Positions 55,266-64,000 are shown, counted from the stretch's first letter. The stretch: 64,000 bases of DNA from Enhydrobacter sp. (GCA_026126105.1 JAHCJV010000007.1:45912-109911); one strand, 5' to 3'. Translations and numbers: made by a program. Notes: generated by a model from the letters alone, not told the origin.

Positions 55266-56199
55266 GTTCGGCATCGCCATGGACGGCCGCGCGCCGATCG
55301 CCGGCATCGCGGCGCAGGCGCAGGCGGCGGAGGAGGGCGGCGCCTCGACCCTGTGGATCGCCTGCCATCTCTTCTTGCGCGATCCGGTGACCACCGCGGC
55401 GCTGGCGCTCGCGGCGACCAAGAAAATCCGCATCGCCCTGATGGCGATGAGCCCCTACTCGACGCACCCAGTCTACATCGCGATGGCGGCGGCAAGCCTC
55501 GACGAGATGTACCCCGGCCGGGTGATCCTCTGCCTCGGCGCAGGTGCGCCAGCCGATCTCAAGGCGGCCGGCATCGACTCGCCCAAACCCCTGGTAGCGA
55601 TCGGCGAGGCGGTGAAGATCTGCCGCCAGCTGTTCGCCGGCGAGATGGCCGACTTCAAGGGCCAGGCCTTCAACGTCTCCGGCCGGCGACTGGCGAACGG
55701 CGGGCGGAACATCCCGATCGTGATCGCCGCCTCGCGCCCCGCCATGTTGAAGCGCGCCGGCCGCGACAGCGACGGCGTGTTGATCTCGGCAGCGACGTCG
55801 CCGCCTTTCGTCAAGGCATGCCTGGATCATGCCGCGCCGCCGTCGGGCCAACCCTTTCTGCGCGCCGGCATCGTCTACACGCGCCTTGGCCCGGCCGAGT
55901 CGATTCGCCGGCCGCTCGCCTTCGTGCTGCGCGGCGCACACCACGCCGAGAATATCCGCTTGGGCGGCGCGAGCCTCGACCAGACGGCGCTGGCGGCGGC
56001 TTACGCGGCGGAGAACTGGAGCGAGGTCGATCGCCTGGTGAGCGACGACGTCGTGCGTCGCCACGCGGCCTGCGGCACGCCGGCCGAGGTCAAGGCGAAG
56101 CTCGAGGAGTATCGCGCCTTCGGGCTCGACGAGGTGATCATCGGCGGCATGGAAGATGCGTCGGCCATCGCGCAATCACTGAAGGCCGCAACCTCATGA
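55258..56199 (+). CDS. LLM-class (luciferase-like) oxidoreductase
   Basis: 313 residues, TIM barrel of the luciferase-like family (F420 or FMN). AAQAQAAEEGGASTLWIACH, KIRIALMAMSPYSTHPVYIA, YPGRVILCLGAGAPADLKAA and RNIPIVIAASRPAMLKRAGR mark the fold; it resembles methylene-H4MPT reductases. It begins at 55258 (an in-frame ATG at 55246 is also possible). It overlaps the threonine-synthase-like gene and, by 4 bp, the next LLM gene. Confidence 0.88.
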   Translation: MAEFGIAMDGRAPIAGIAAQAQAAEEGGASTLWIACHLFLRDPVTTAALALAATKKIRIALMAMSPYSTHPVYIAMAAASLDEMYPGRVILCLGAGAPADLKAAGIDSPKPLVAIGEAVKICRQLFAGEMADFKGQAFNVSGRRLANGGRNIPIVIAASRPAMLKRAGRDSDGVLISAATSPPFVKACLDHAAPPSGQPFLRAGIVYTRLGPAESIRRPLAFVLRGAHHAENIRLGGASLDQTALAAAYAAENWSEVDRLVSDDVVRRHAACGTPAEVKAKLEEYRAFGLDEVIIGGMEDASAIAQSLKAATS

Positions 56200-57188
56200 A
56201 ATTCAGCGTCAGCCTGCCGACCGGCTTCGAGGGGGTGATGTATCCCGTCCCCTTCGTCGATCCATCCGATTTCGTACGCATGGCCAAGCTCTGCGAGAAG
56301 CTCGGCTATCACTCGGTGTGGGGCAACGATCATATCCAGAGCCAGAACTACGTGCGCGAGCTCTATCCCGACTCGCCGCCCAACTTTTACGAGCTGCTGA
56401 CGGTACTCTCCTTCTGCGCCGCCGCGACGACGACGCTCGAGGTCGGCACCGCGCTTGCCGTGCAGCCGATGCGCGATCCGTTCTGGCTGGCCAAGACGGC
56501 GGCCACTATCGACCAACTCTCGAACGGCCGATTGATCCTGGCGCTGGGCATCGGCGCCTATCGCGAGGAGTTCGCGGCCTGGGCGCCGCGGCTCGCGCCC
56601 ACGGCCCAGCGCGGCGAGATGATGGACGAGGGCCTCGAGCTGATGCGGCGCCTGTTCACGGAGCGCCGGGTCACGCACGAAGGCAAGTACTACGCCGTCA
56701 AGGACATCGAGATGTATCCCAAGCCGAAGCGCGAACCCTTCGCGCTGTGGCTCGGTGGCCATAACAAGCCGACCATCGAGCGCACCGCGCGCCTCGCCAC
56801 CGGCTGGCTGCCCGGTTGGCGCCCTTGGCCTGAATTGGCCGAGTGGATCAAGATCCTGAAGGACCGTGCCGCCGAACTCGGCCGCGATCCGAAGGAGATC
56901 GAGATCGCGCCGCAGTTCTCGGTGACCATCGCGAAGACGGCGGAGGAGGCGGAGGCGCGCTACATGGCATCCGGTCTCGTCCATCACCGCAAGTCGCTTG
57001 CGTATACTGGCCGCGACCTCTCCAAGCAGATCGTGGCAAACCTCGTCGGCTCTCCCGACCTGATCAAGGAGAAAGTCGAGGGTCTCAAGGCAATCGGCGT
57101 CGACCACGCCTGCGCCCTGATGATCCCCGCCGACTCGATGGCCGAGTACGAGGACCAGGTCGAGTGGTTCGCGAAGACGGTGCTGTAG
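56196..57188 (+). CDS. LLM-class oxidoreductase (F420-dependent type)
   Basis: 330 residues. MAKLCEKLGYHSVWGNDHIQ, FCAAATTTLEVGTALAVQPM, RDPFWLAKTAATIDQLSNGR, LILALGIGAYREEF and KREPFALWLGGHNKPTIERT show the luciferase-like barrel with the usual insertion. The Asp/His pair NDH near the start is the site that holds the deazaflavin or flavin in this family. Coupled to the previous gene by ATGA. Confidence 0.9.
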   Translation: MKFSVSLPTGFEGVMYPVPFVDPSDFVRMAKLCEKLGYHSVWGNDHIQSQNYVRELYPDSPPNFYELLTVLSFCAAATTTLEVGTALAVQPMRDPFWLAKTAATIDQLSNGRLILALGIGAYREEFAAWAPRLAPTAQRGEMMDEGLELMRRLFTERRVTHEGKYYAVKDIEMYPKPKREPFALWLGGHNKPTIERTARLATGWLPGWRPWPELAEWIKILKDRAAELGRDPKEIEIAPQFSVTIAKTAEEAEARYMASGLVHHRKSLAYTGRDLSKQIVANLVGSPDLIKEKVEGLKAIGVDHACALMIPADSMAEYEDQVEWFAKTVL

Positions 57189-57220
57189 TCAGCTCTTCGT
57201 TGCTCTAGAGGCACTTGTTC

Positions 57221-57312
57221 CTGTCATCCTGAGCGAAGCGAAGGATCTCGCCATACGATCAGACACGGGCCGCGTGGTTGGCGTGATTCCTTCGCTGCGC
57301 TCAGGACGACAG
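57221..57312. repeat. Dispersed palindromic repeat, copy 3
   Basis: The left arm TCATCCTGAGCGAAGCGAAG with GATCTC and the right arm ATTCCTTCGCTGCGCTCAGG are inverted, with about 30 bp between. It lies between convergent LLM genes, where it may end transcription. The arms agree closely with the copy at 48788. Confidence 0.8.
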
Positions 57313-57408
57313 ACAGGGCATTCGTCCAATTTCATTCCGTCACGAACGAAGTGCAGCCTCGAGGCCGACGGTCCAACGATGACCGTCCCCCGAGTTGCAA
57401 TCCCCTCG

Positions 57409-58290
57409 TCAAGTCGAATGAGGTCGGATGATCGTCTCGCCGAAGCTTCGGAGATTGTCTTCCAGATCGGGCTGGAAGCGCGGGAGCGGGAGGACGATGC
57501 GGCCGACGCCTTGGCGGGCTCGTTCCTCGATCGCGGGGCGCGGGTCCTTGCCGGAGCCCGGCAGAAGGTCGGGGCAGCCGGCCATGATCTCAACCGCCTT
57601 CGGATCGCGGCCGGCGGCCTCGGCCGAGCGGCGCATCACGTCGAACAGAGGGACGGTGTCGACCTGCGCGCCGATCGAGGGGAAGAAGCCGTCGCCCAGC
57701 CGACCGGCGCGCTTGGCGGCCGCTTCCGAATGGCCGCCGATCACGATCGGGACGGCGCGATTGACCGGCTTGGGGTTGGAGCTGACCTCGTCGAACGACA
57801 CGAACTCGCCCTTGAAGCTTGCGCCGTCCTCGGCCCATAGCTTGCGCATCACGGCGATGTACTCGTCCGAGCGCTTGCCGCGCTTCTCGAACGGCACGCC
57901 CATCGCCGAGAACTCCTCCTTGAGCCAGCCGACACCGATGCCGAGCTCGACCCGTCCGCCGCTCATCGAATCGAGCGTCGCCACCTGCTTGGCCAGCACG
58001 AAGGGATCGCGCAGCGGCAGGATGATCACACCTGTCATGAAGCGCAACGTCGTGGTGACCGCCGCCATCGCCGCCATCCAGATCAGCGGATCGGGCAGCG
58101 GCGAGCCCGGCCCGCCCGGTAGCCGTCCTCCCGGCGCGTAGGGGTAGACGGACGTGTAGCGGTGCGGGAACACGACATGGTCGACGGCGACCACCGAGTC
58201 GAAGCCCGCTGCCTCGGCGGCCTTCGCCATGCGGACAGCGCTTTGGAAGTCCGGGAAGGTATTGTTGCCGAAGTGCAGGGTGAATTTCAC
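57409..58290 (-). CDS. LLM-class oxidoreductase
   Basis: 293 residues. MAKAAEAAGFDSVVAVDHVV, TTLRFMTGVIILPLRDPFVL, AKQVATLDSMSGGRVELGIG, VGWLKEEFSAMGVPFEKRGK and NRAVPIVIGGHSEAAAKRAG fit F420-dependent or FMN-dependent monooxygenases of this family. It overlaps the upstream gene by 4 bp. It is the last gene of a leftward set of four that starts with the alpha/beta hydrolase. Confidence 0.9.
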   Translation of the reverse strand: MKFTLHFGNNTFPDFQSAVRMAKAAEAAGFDSVVAVDHVVFPHRYTSVYPYAPGGRLPGGPGSPLPDPLIWMAAMAAVTTTLRFMTGVIILPLRDPFVLAKQVATLDSMSGGRVELGIGVGWLKEEFSAMGVPFEKRGKRSDEYIAVMRKLWAEDGASFKGEFVSFDEVSSNPKPVNRAVPIVIGGHSEAAAKRAGRLGDGFFPSIGAQVDTVPLFDVMRRSAEAAGRDPKAVEIMAGCPDLLPGSGKDPRPAIEERARQGVGRIVLPLPRFQPDLEDNLRSFGETIIRPHST

Positions 58291-59189
58291 AGCACGTCCT
58301 TCACGGCATCGCGATAGCGCGTAATCGCCTTCAGGTGGTCGTCGTAGCTCTTGCCGGAGATGCGCTGGTGGATGGCGCTAACGAAAGTTGTATGGGCGGT
58401 AATGTGGGTTGCGCCCGCCTTCTTCCAGAAGGCGATATCACCGCGCCAGTCTTCCTCCGTGCCCTTTCCGGGCGAGACCCAGACGTCGATGCCGACATCA
58501 GACGGATTGCGGCCCGCCGCCGTGATCATGCCGCGCAGGCGCTCGAAGACCGCAAGCGCTTCGTCGCCTGGGGGCCAGCGGTTGGGCATGAATCCGTCGC
58601 CGTACTTCGCCACGCGCTTGAGCGTTGCCTCGGCGTGGCCGCCGAACCAGACCGGCACCTTGCCCGACTTGGGCCGCGGATTGATGCCGCCATCGGTCAG
58701 CTCGTGGAATTGGCCCTTGAAGGTGATCGCGGGCTCCTTCCACAGCGCCTGCATGAAGCGCACCTGCTCCTCGGACCGCTTGCCGCGGGTGTGGAAGTCG
58801 TAACCCAGCCCCTGGAACTCGATCTCGTTCCAGCCGACGCCGACACCCAGGCGGAAGCGGCCCTCGCACAGCTCGTCGAGGCAGGCGGCCTGCTTGGCGA
58901 CCAGCGCCGCCTGGCGCTGTGCCAGGATCAGGACGCTGGCGGCGAAGCCGAGCTTCTGCGTGACGCCGGACAGATAGGCGAAGAGCACGAACGGATCGTG
59001 ATACGCCGTGGCGTTCGACCCCATGCGCACGCCGTTCGGGATCTTGTCCGGATCGGCGCCCAACACGTGGTCGGGGGCGACGAGGAAATCGTAGCCCAGC
59101 CCTTCGACGGCCTGTGCATAATCGCGGATGACGACGGGGCCAGTCCCGATATCGCCGACCGGGAGCGAGGCTCCGAGCTGCATGGTCAT
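58287..59189 (-). CDS. LLM-class oxidoreductase
   Basis: 300 residues. YAQAVEGLGYDFLVAPDHVL, QKLGFAASVLILAQRQAALV, AKQAACLDELCEGRFRLGVG, VGWNEIEFQGLGYDFHTRGK and GKVPVWFGGHAEATLKRVAK show the barrel. It is a paralogue of the neighbouring enzymes and lies 3 bp after the previous gene of the operon. Confidence 0.9.
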   Translation of the reverse strand: MTMQLGASLPVGDIGTGPVVIRDYAQAVEGLGYDFLVAPDHVLGADPDKIPNGVRMGSNATAYHDPFVLFAYLSGVTQKLGFAASVLILAQRQAALVAKQAACLDELCEGRFRLGVGVGWNEIEFQGLGYDFHTRGKRSEEQVRFMQALWKEPAITFKGQFHELTDGGINPRPKSGKVPVWFGGHAEATLKRVAKYGDGFMPNRWPPGDEALAVFERLRGMITAAGRNPSDVGIDVWVSPGKGTEEDWRGDIAFWKKAGATHITAHTTFVSAIHQRISGKSYDDHLKAITRYRDAVKDVL

Positions 59190-59192
59190 CAG

Positions 59193-60437
59193 TTACTCCG
59201 CGGCGGCCTGAGCCGTCTGCTTGAGGTCGGTCGAGTACTTCAGATGCACCGGCGCGTTCGATTCGAATGGGCTCTTGAGGTCGAGCTCCTTCGCGATCTC
59301 GCGGATCGCCGGAAAGACCTCCTGGCCCATCAGCCGGATGCAGGTGAGCGAGTCTTCCTGGCTGACCCGGCCGTCATTGCCCCACAATGCCAGGATGCCC
59401 GGCCGCGTCTCCTCGAGGATGCGCTTCAGCTTGGCGACGACGGTCTTGGGCGTGCCGGCGATGATGCGCAGGTCGGCCATCTGCTGCTCGAAGCTGGTCT
59501 CGCCGCGCGGGTTCTTGGCGCGGCCCGAGGCGAACTCGACGAAGGCGCGACGCGCCGTCGGCGAGCCGTAGCCTGAGGGCGTGCTCCACACCGGATGGGC
59601 AAGGCCGGTGAACTCGCCCTGCATCCAGCGGAACTGCCTGGCGTTCTCGATCGCCTTCTCCTCGTTGTCCGAGATATGGACCTGGATCAGGTAGCCGCGA
59701 TTCTCGGGGCCACCAACATAGCCGCTCTGCAGCGCCACCTGGTCGTACAGCTCCCAGATCTTCTTGGTCTGCTCGATCGAGGTGTTGAGCGCGATGTAGG
59801 GATAGCGCTGCTGCGCCGCCCAGACGATCGTCTCCTTGCTGATCACGCCGGGGATCCAGACGCGCGGATAGGGCTTCTGCAGCGGCACCGCCCACGGGTT
59901 CACGACGCGGTGCTGGTAGTGCGTGCCCTCGAAGCGGAACGGTCCGGGCCGGGTCCACGCCTTGACGACGAGATCGTGCGCTTCCTCGAAGCGTTCGCGG
60001 TTGAAGGCGGGATTGACGCCGGTGGCGAGCTGCTCCTGGCCGCCGCCGCGCACGAAGCCCGAGACCAGCCGGCCCTTGGAGATCATGTCGATCATGGCGA
60101 GCTCTTCGGCGAGCCGCACCGGGTTCTCGGCGAGCGGCAGCGGGTTGCCCAGCATGACGATCTTCGCCTTCTCGGTCATGCCGGCGAGGATCGCGGCAAA
60201 AATGTTGGCCTTGGCCTGCATGCAGAACGGCGCGTTGTGGTGCTCGTTCAGCATGATGCCGTCGACGCCGACCTCCTCGGCCAGCATGTATTGCTCGATG
60301 TAGTTGTTGTAGAGCCGTGAGCCTTCTTTCGGATCGAAATTGGTGTTGGGGAACATCAGCGCGGTGGCGCCGAAGTCGCGGCCGGCCTGCTCGGGGTAGG
60401 CCGACATGGGCTGCTCGGTGAAATACATCAGGTGCAT
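59193..60437 (-). CDS. LLM-class monooxygenase, long form (luciferase-type EHH motif)
   Basis: 414 residues, longer than its neighbours. VGVDGIMLNEHHNAPFCMQA holds the EHH motif of luciferase-type monooxygenases. LPLAENPVRLAEELAMIDMI, SKGRLVSGFVRGGGQEQLAT and RIIAGTPKTVVAKLKRILEE follow. The start at 60437 gives MHLMYFTEQPMSAYPEQ. It lies 5 bp after the alpha/beta hydrolase gene, so the two may act in sequence, oxidising and cleaving one substrate (inference). Confidence 0.9.
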   Translation of the reverse strand: MHLMYFTEQPMSAYPEQAGRDFGATALMFPNTNFDPKEGSRLYNNYIEQYMLAEEVGVDGIMLNEHHNAPFCMQAKANIFAAILAGMTEKAKIVMLGNPLPLAENPVRLAEELAMIDMISKGRLVSGFVRGGGQEQLATGVNPAFNRERFEEAHDLVVKAWTRPGPFRFEGTHYQHRVVNPWAVPLQKPYPRVWIPGVISKETIVWAAQQRYPYIALNTSIEQTKKIWELYDQVALQSGYVGGPENRGYLIQVHISDNEEKAIENARQFRWMQGEFTGLAHPVWSTPSGYGSPTARRAFVEFASGRAKNPRGETSFEQQMADLRIIAGTPKTVVAKLKRILEETRPGILALWGNDGRVSQEDSLTCIRLMGQEVFPAIREIAKELDLKSPFESNAPVHLKYSTDLKQTAQAAAE

Positions 60438-60442
60438 GGCGA

Positions 60443-61228
60443 CTACTCCCGACCGATGAAGGTTGTAACGAGCTTGGCGAGCGCCTCGGGCTGCTCCATG
60501 TCGACGCAGTGACCGCAGGCTTTGACGACCTCGAGCTTGGCATTGGGCAGTGCCGCGAGATAGCGCTCGCTGGCGCTCTGCGGCACGACCTTGTCGTCGT
60601 CGCCCCAGACGACCAGCGCCGGCACGCGCACCGAGCCCAGCAGGTGAGGGAGGGTCTGGCTGTACATGTAGGGCTTCCAGGCGATGCGAAAGCTCATCTC
60701 GCGGCAGATGTCCCACATCTCGAGCTGGTCGATCGGCGGCTCCGCGCCGTAGACCTTGTCGAACACCTTCTGATCGTGGAAGCCGGCGCGCGCATAGTCC
60801 ATGTAGCCGGTGATCGCGAGATCGAGGATGTCGCCCTGCGGCGGCTTGATACCCATGGCGCCGACCAGGACGAGATGCGAGAGATCGGCCGGCGCCATGC
60901 TGGCCATCTCTGCCGCGATCCAGCCGCCGAAGCCCAGCCCGACGAGGGCGGGCTTGGCAACCTTCAGCTCGCTCAGCATCCCGCGATAGACGACGGCGAT
61001 GTCGCGCACGCTGCGCATCCAGTCGGGCCGCGGCGAGCGGCTGTAGCCAGGGTGATGCGGCACCAGCACGTCGTACTGCGCGGCGAGCGCGTCGTAGAAG
61101 GGGAGACGGTCCAGCGTGCCGGTCTCATGATGCAGCACCAGAAGCGGACGTCCCCGCCCGGCGCGCGACACGTGAATATTCGTGCCCGCCGCCTCGATGG
61201 TGGAATCCGTCCAGTTCACACCGGCCAT
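60443..61228 (-). CDS. Alpha/beta hydrolase with Gly at the nucleophile position
   Basis: 261 residues. GRPLLVLHHETGTLDRLPFY, VLVPHHPGYSRSPRPDW, the elbow LVGLGFGGWIAAEMASM, a cap region with MYSQTLPHLLGSV, then LVVWGDDDKVVPQSASERYL (acid Asp) and VKACGHCVDMEQPEALA (His). The normal GxSxG elbow reads G-L-G-F-G: the codon for the nucleophile is GGC (Gly). So it cannot be a standard serine hydrolase. Acid and His remain. It is the first gene of the leftward LLM operon and divergent from the LLM-cofE pair. Confidence 0.88.
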   Translation of the reverse strand: MAGVNWTDSTIEAAGTNIHVSRAGRGRPLLVLHHETGTLDRLPFYDALAAQYDVLVPHHPGYSRSPRPDWMRSVRDIAVVYRGMLSELKVAKPALVGLGFGGWIAAEMASMAPADLSHLVLVGAMGIKPPQGDILDLAITGYMDYARAGFHDQKVFDKVYGAEPPIDQLEMWDICREMSFRIAWKPYMYSQTLPHLLGSVRVPALVVWGDDDKVVPQSASERYLAALPNAKLEVVKACGHCVDMEQPEALAKLVTTFIGRE

Positions 61229-61425
61229 ACGCGTCCCTCCTTATTGAAGAGGATGGTTGCAACCGAGCTGAGGCGAGTCAAACCGCCGGAGCCGTTGTGC
61301 GATAGAGGTGGAGCAGACGGCCAGGGGCACCTTGGCGCCATTGCATCCTCGCGAACCTGATCGGCGTGGACCTCGTGCCCCCATGTGCTAGGAATCTCCG
61401 CTCATCAGGATAAGGAAACAGCACC

Positions 61426-62433
61426 GTGCTCAAGCTCGGATACAAGGCGTCGGCCGAACAGTTCGCGCCCTCGAAGCTCCTGGACTTCGCCGTCATGGCC
61501 GAGCAGGTCGGTCTCGACTCGGCATTCGTCAGCGATCACTTCCAGCCGTGGAAGCATGTCGACGGGCATGCGCCGTCCTCGCTGGTCTGGCTCGGCGCGG
61601 TCGGCGCGCGGACCACGAAGCTGATCCTGGGCACCAGCGTGCTGACGCCGACCTTCCGCTATCATCCGTCGATCGTGGCGCAGGCCTTCGGCACCCTGGG
61701 GGCGATGTGTCCGGGCCGCGTGATCCTGGGCATCGGCACGGGCGAGGGGCTGAACGAGGTGCCGTCGACCGGCGCGCCGTGGCCGGAGTTCAAGGAGCGG
61801 TTCGCCCGCATGCGCGAGGCCGTGACCTTGATCCGCAAGCTGTGGCGCGAGGAGCGGGTGACCTTCGAAGGCGAGTACTACAAGACCGAGAAGGCGACGA
61901 TCTACGACCGCCCGGACCAGGAGATTCCGATCTACGTCGCCGCCGCGGGCGCCGTCGTGGCGCGCTATGCCGGCCGCAGCGGCGACGGCTTCATCTGCAC
62001 CAGCGGCAAGAAGTGGGATCTTTACACCCAGACGCTGATGCCGAGCGTCGCCGAAGGGATCGACAAGGCCGCCGAGCCGAAGAAGCATCCGTACGACAAC
62101 ATGATCGAGATCAAGGTGTCGTACGATACCGACAAGGCGCGCGCGCTCGACGACACGCGCCACTGGGCGGCGCTGGCGCTCACGCCCGAAGAGAAGATGT
62201 CAGTCGAGGATCCGGTCGAGATGCAGCGGCTCGCCGATGCCCTGCCGGTCGAGCGGGCCGCCAGCCGCTGGATCGTGTCGAACGATCCCGACGAGGTCGT
62301 CGAGAAGGTCGGCGGCTATGTCGGGCTGGGCTTCAAGCATCTCGTGTTCCATGCGCCGGGTCCCGACCAGGAGCGCTTCCTCAAGCTGTTTTCCGAGCAG
62401 GTCGCGCCGAAGATGCGCAAGAAGTTCGGCTGA
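61426..62433 (+). CDS. F420-dependent glucose-6-phosphate dehydrogenase-like LLM oxidoreductase
   Basis: 335 residues. [80 protein letters not shown] and [14 protein letters not shown] match the Fgd/F420-dependent hydride transferase branch. FVSDHFQPW is the classic cofactor-binding Asp-His site. It is directly coupled (TGATG) to cofE, the strongest sign that it uses F420. Its true substrate need not be glucose-6-phosphate. Confidence 0.92.
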   Translation: MLKLGYKASAEQFAPSKLLDFAVMAEQVGLDSAFVSDHFQPWKHVDGHAPSSLVWLGAVGARTTKLILGTSVLTPTFRYHPSIVAQAFGTLGAMCPGRVILGIGTGEGLNEVPSTGAPWPEFKERFARMREAVTLIRKLWREERVTFEGEYYKTEKATIYDRPDQEIPIYVAAAGAVVARYAGRSGDGFICTSGKKWDLYTQTLMPSVAEGIDKAAEPKKHPYDNMIEIKVSYDTDKARALDDTRHWAALALTPEEKMSVEDPVEMQRLADALPVERAASRWIVSNDPDEVVEKVGGYVGLGFKHLVFHAPGPDQERFLKLFSEQVAPKMRKKFG

Positions 62434-63179
62434 TGCAGAAGGTCGAGCTGCTGGCCGTTCCCGGCATTCCGATGGTGAAGGCCGGCGACGACCTCGCAGC
62501 GCTGATCGAGGAGCGGCTGACGGGCGAGCTGGCGTTGCGGCCCGGCGACGTGCTGGTGCTGGCGCAGAAGATCGTTTCCAAGGCCGAGGGCCGGATTGTC
62601 GAGATCGCTTCCGTCACGCCGTCGCAACGTGCGATCGAGCTCGGGGCGGAGGTCCAGAAGGACCCGCGGCTGGTCGAGCTGATCCTGTCGGAATCGGTGC
62701 GCGTCGTGCGCTCACGTCCAAACGTGCTGATCGTCGAGCACAAGCGCGGCTTCGTGATGGCCAATGCGGGGATCGACCAGTCGAACGTCGCGCCGCAGGA
62801 TGGCATCGAGCGGGCGTTGCTCCTGCCGCTCGATCCCGATGCCAGCGCCGAGGCGTTGCGCGCCAGGCTCGGCGCGACGGCGCTGCTGATCATCGACAGC
62901 TTCGGCCGTCCCTGGCGGCGCGGCACGACCGGCGTCGCGATCGGCGCGGCCGGGCTGCCGTCGATGCTCGACCTGCGCGGCAATCCCGACCTGTTCGGCC
63001 GCATCCTGCAGGTCAGCATCAGCGCCTTCGCCGACGAGATTGCTGCGGCGGCCTCGCTGGTGATGGGCCAGGGCGACGAGGCGCAGCCGGTGGTGCTGGT
63101 GCGAGGCCTCACCTGGAAGGCCCCCGCCAATCCGGCGTCCGAGCTGGTACGTCCGGCGACGGAAGATTTGTTCAGGTAG
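62433..63179 (+). CDS. cofE: Coenzyme F420-0:L-glutamate ligase (CofE)
   Basis: 248 residues, the usual length of the stand-alone ligase (N-terminal part of FbiB). It adds gamma-linked glutamate to F420-0. Seen: VPGIPMVKAGDDLAALIEER, RPGDVLVLAQKIVSKAEGR, RSRPNVLIVEHKRGFVMANA, GIDQSNV (conserved GIDxSN), IIDSFGRPWRRGTTGVAIG and the C-terminal FADEIAAAASLVMGQGDE. It starts at 62433, overlapping the upstream LLM stop. It is the only F420-biosynthesis gene in the window; fbiC, cofC/cofD must lie elsewhere. Confidence 0.93.
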   Translation: MQKVELLAVPGIPMVKAGDDLAALIEERLTGELALRPGDVLVLAQKIVSKAEGRIVEIASVTPSQRAIELGAEVQKDPRLVELILSESVRVVRSRPNVLIVEHKRGFVMANAGIDQSNVAPQDGIERALLLPLDPDASAEALRARLGATALLIIDSFGRPWRRGTTGVAIGAAGLPSMLDLRGNPDLFGRILQVSISAFADEIAAAASLVMGQGDEAQPVVLVRGLTWKAPANPASELVRPATEDLFR

Positions 63180-64000
63180 CCACTTTGTCAGCGAGCTTTG
63201 CCCAGCGGTCGAGCTCGGGAAGAATCACATCGGACTTCGCCGATTCGAGGCTGACGATCACGCGCACCACGCCCGCATCGCGGTCGTGCTTCAGCATGTC
63301 CTCATCCTTCGCGCCCCAGATCGTGACCGGGATATCGCGCCCGGCATCGACCGCCATCTTGCGGAACTCGGGGAGGAAGTCGCGCACATTGGGGTAATGC
63401 GGCCGCGCGCGATGCGGCATCCAGCCGTCGCCGTAGCGGATGGCCCGCCGCGCGCCGTACGGAAAGGCGCCGCCGACCAAGATCGGCGGGTGCGGCTTCT
63501 GCAGCGGCTTGGGCCACGTCATCATCGGATCGAAGTCGACCAGCTCGCCATGGTACTCGGGTTTCGACTTCGCCCAGATCGCCTTCATCGCCTCGATCCG
63601 CTCGCGAGCGAGCTTGTGGCGGGTCTCGAAGACCGTGCCGTGGTTGCGCATCTCGTCCTTGTTCCAGCCGTTGCCGACGCCGAACAGGAAACGTCCGTTC
63701 GAGAGCTGGTCGATCGAGGCGACGAGCTTCGCCGTCTGGATCGGATCGCGCTGCACGACGAGGCAGACTCCGGTTCCGACCTGGATCGTCTTGGTCACCG
63801 CCGCTGCCGCCATGAGCGCTACGAACGGATCCATCGCGTCGTAGTACTTCTTCGGCAGGTCGCCGCCGCTGGGGAAAGGCGATTCGCGCGATAGGGGGAT
63901 GTGGCTGTGCTCGGGCGACCAGACCGAGTCGAATCCGCGGGCCTCTGCTTCCACCGCGAGTTCCTGCGGTGTCATCGAGTAGTCGGTGAAGAACATCGCG
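63172..64000 (-). CDS. LLM-class F420-dependent oxidoreductase (5' end cut by window edge)
   Basis: At least 274 residues, read leftward and convergent with cofE (8-bp overlap). FFTDYSMTPQELAVEAEARG, FDSVWSPEHSHIPLSRESPF, KTIQVGTGVCLVVQRDPIQT, AKLVASIDQLSNGRFLFGVG and NGWNKDEMRNHGTVFETRHK mark the family. The Met at 63996 is probably internal: relatives often begin a few residues earlier (a MKFG-type start), which would lie just past the window edge. Confidence 0.9.
   Translation of the reverse strand, partial: AMFFTDYSMTPQELAVEAEARGFDSVWSPEHSHIPLSRESPFPSGGDLPKKYYDAMDPFVALMAAAAVTKTIQVGTGVCLVVQRDPIQTAKLVASIDQLSNGRFLFGVGNGWNKDEMRNHGTVFETRHKLARERIEAMKAIWAKSKPEYHGELVDFDPMMTWPKPLQKPHPPILVGGAFPYGARRAIRYGDGWMPHRARPHYPNVRDFLPEFRKMAVDAGRDIPVTIWGAKDEDMLKHDRDAGVVRVIVSLESAKSDVILPELDRWAKLADKVAT

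Overview
The window is GC-rich, densely coded chromosome from a free-living alphaproteobacterium. The gene content (a HAMP-repeat hybrid kinase, enolase-superfamily enzymes, CaiB-type CoA transferase, many luciferase-like monooxygenases, an alphaproteobacterial type of prophage) suggests Rhizobiales/Rhodospirillales, perhaps Reyranella- or Bradyrhizobium-like. The genus is an inference. No rRNA, tRNA, IS element or CRISPR array was seen.

Layout. 1-4837: a soluble hybrid histidine kinase built on tandem HAMP units, cut by the left edge. 5.0-17.4 kb: mixed metabolic and transport genes (family 3 and family 5 solute-binding proteins, an esterase/enolase-superfamily/YaiI operon, a lone ABC ATPase, a large AsmA protein, FrnE-like DsbA, SDR, HAD phosphatase). 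17.45-34.82 kb: an integrated phage-like element. 34.85-41 kb: cupin and class III aminotransferase genes, then a leftward operon (MDR reductase, CaiB-type CoA transferase, HutD, ketopantoate reductase, ModA-like binding protein). 41.06-46.26 kb: an RND pump with two lipoprotein adaptors. 46.3-52.1 kb: an enolase-superfamily enzyme and a complete branched-chain amino-acid-type (Liv) ABC transporter. 52.2-64 kb: a broken outer-membrane gene, a deacetylase-like gene, a threonine-synthase-like gene, and a cluster of seven luciferase-like (LLM) oxidoreductases, an alpha/beta hydrolase and CofE, the F420-0:glutamate ligase. CofE suggests that this host makes coenzyme F420 and that some of the LLM enzymes use it.

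The integrated element is the most unusual part. It has an integrase, a divergent regulatory switch with repeated operators, an initiator-like gene carrying a four-copy iteron array beside an AT-rich patch, a PC4-type ssDNA-binding protein, and a complete HK97-type head and packaging module. Of tail genes it keeps only a gp10-like neck gene and a tape measure, which lie 4 bp apart. No tail tube, baseplate, fibre or lysis gene is visible. It also carries a four-zinc-finger protein inside the head operon, a HEPN-motif gene at its right end, and two structured, repeat-rich noncoding segments near its right end. It is either a reduced prophage or a capsid-encoding satellite.

Three copies of an imperfect palindromic repeat lie between host genes, one of them inside the Liv operon.
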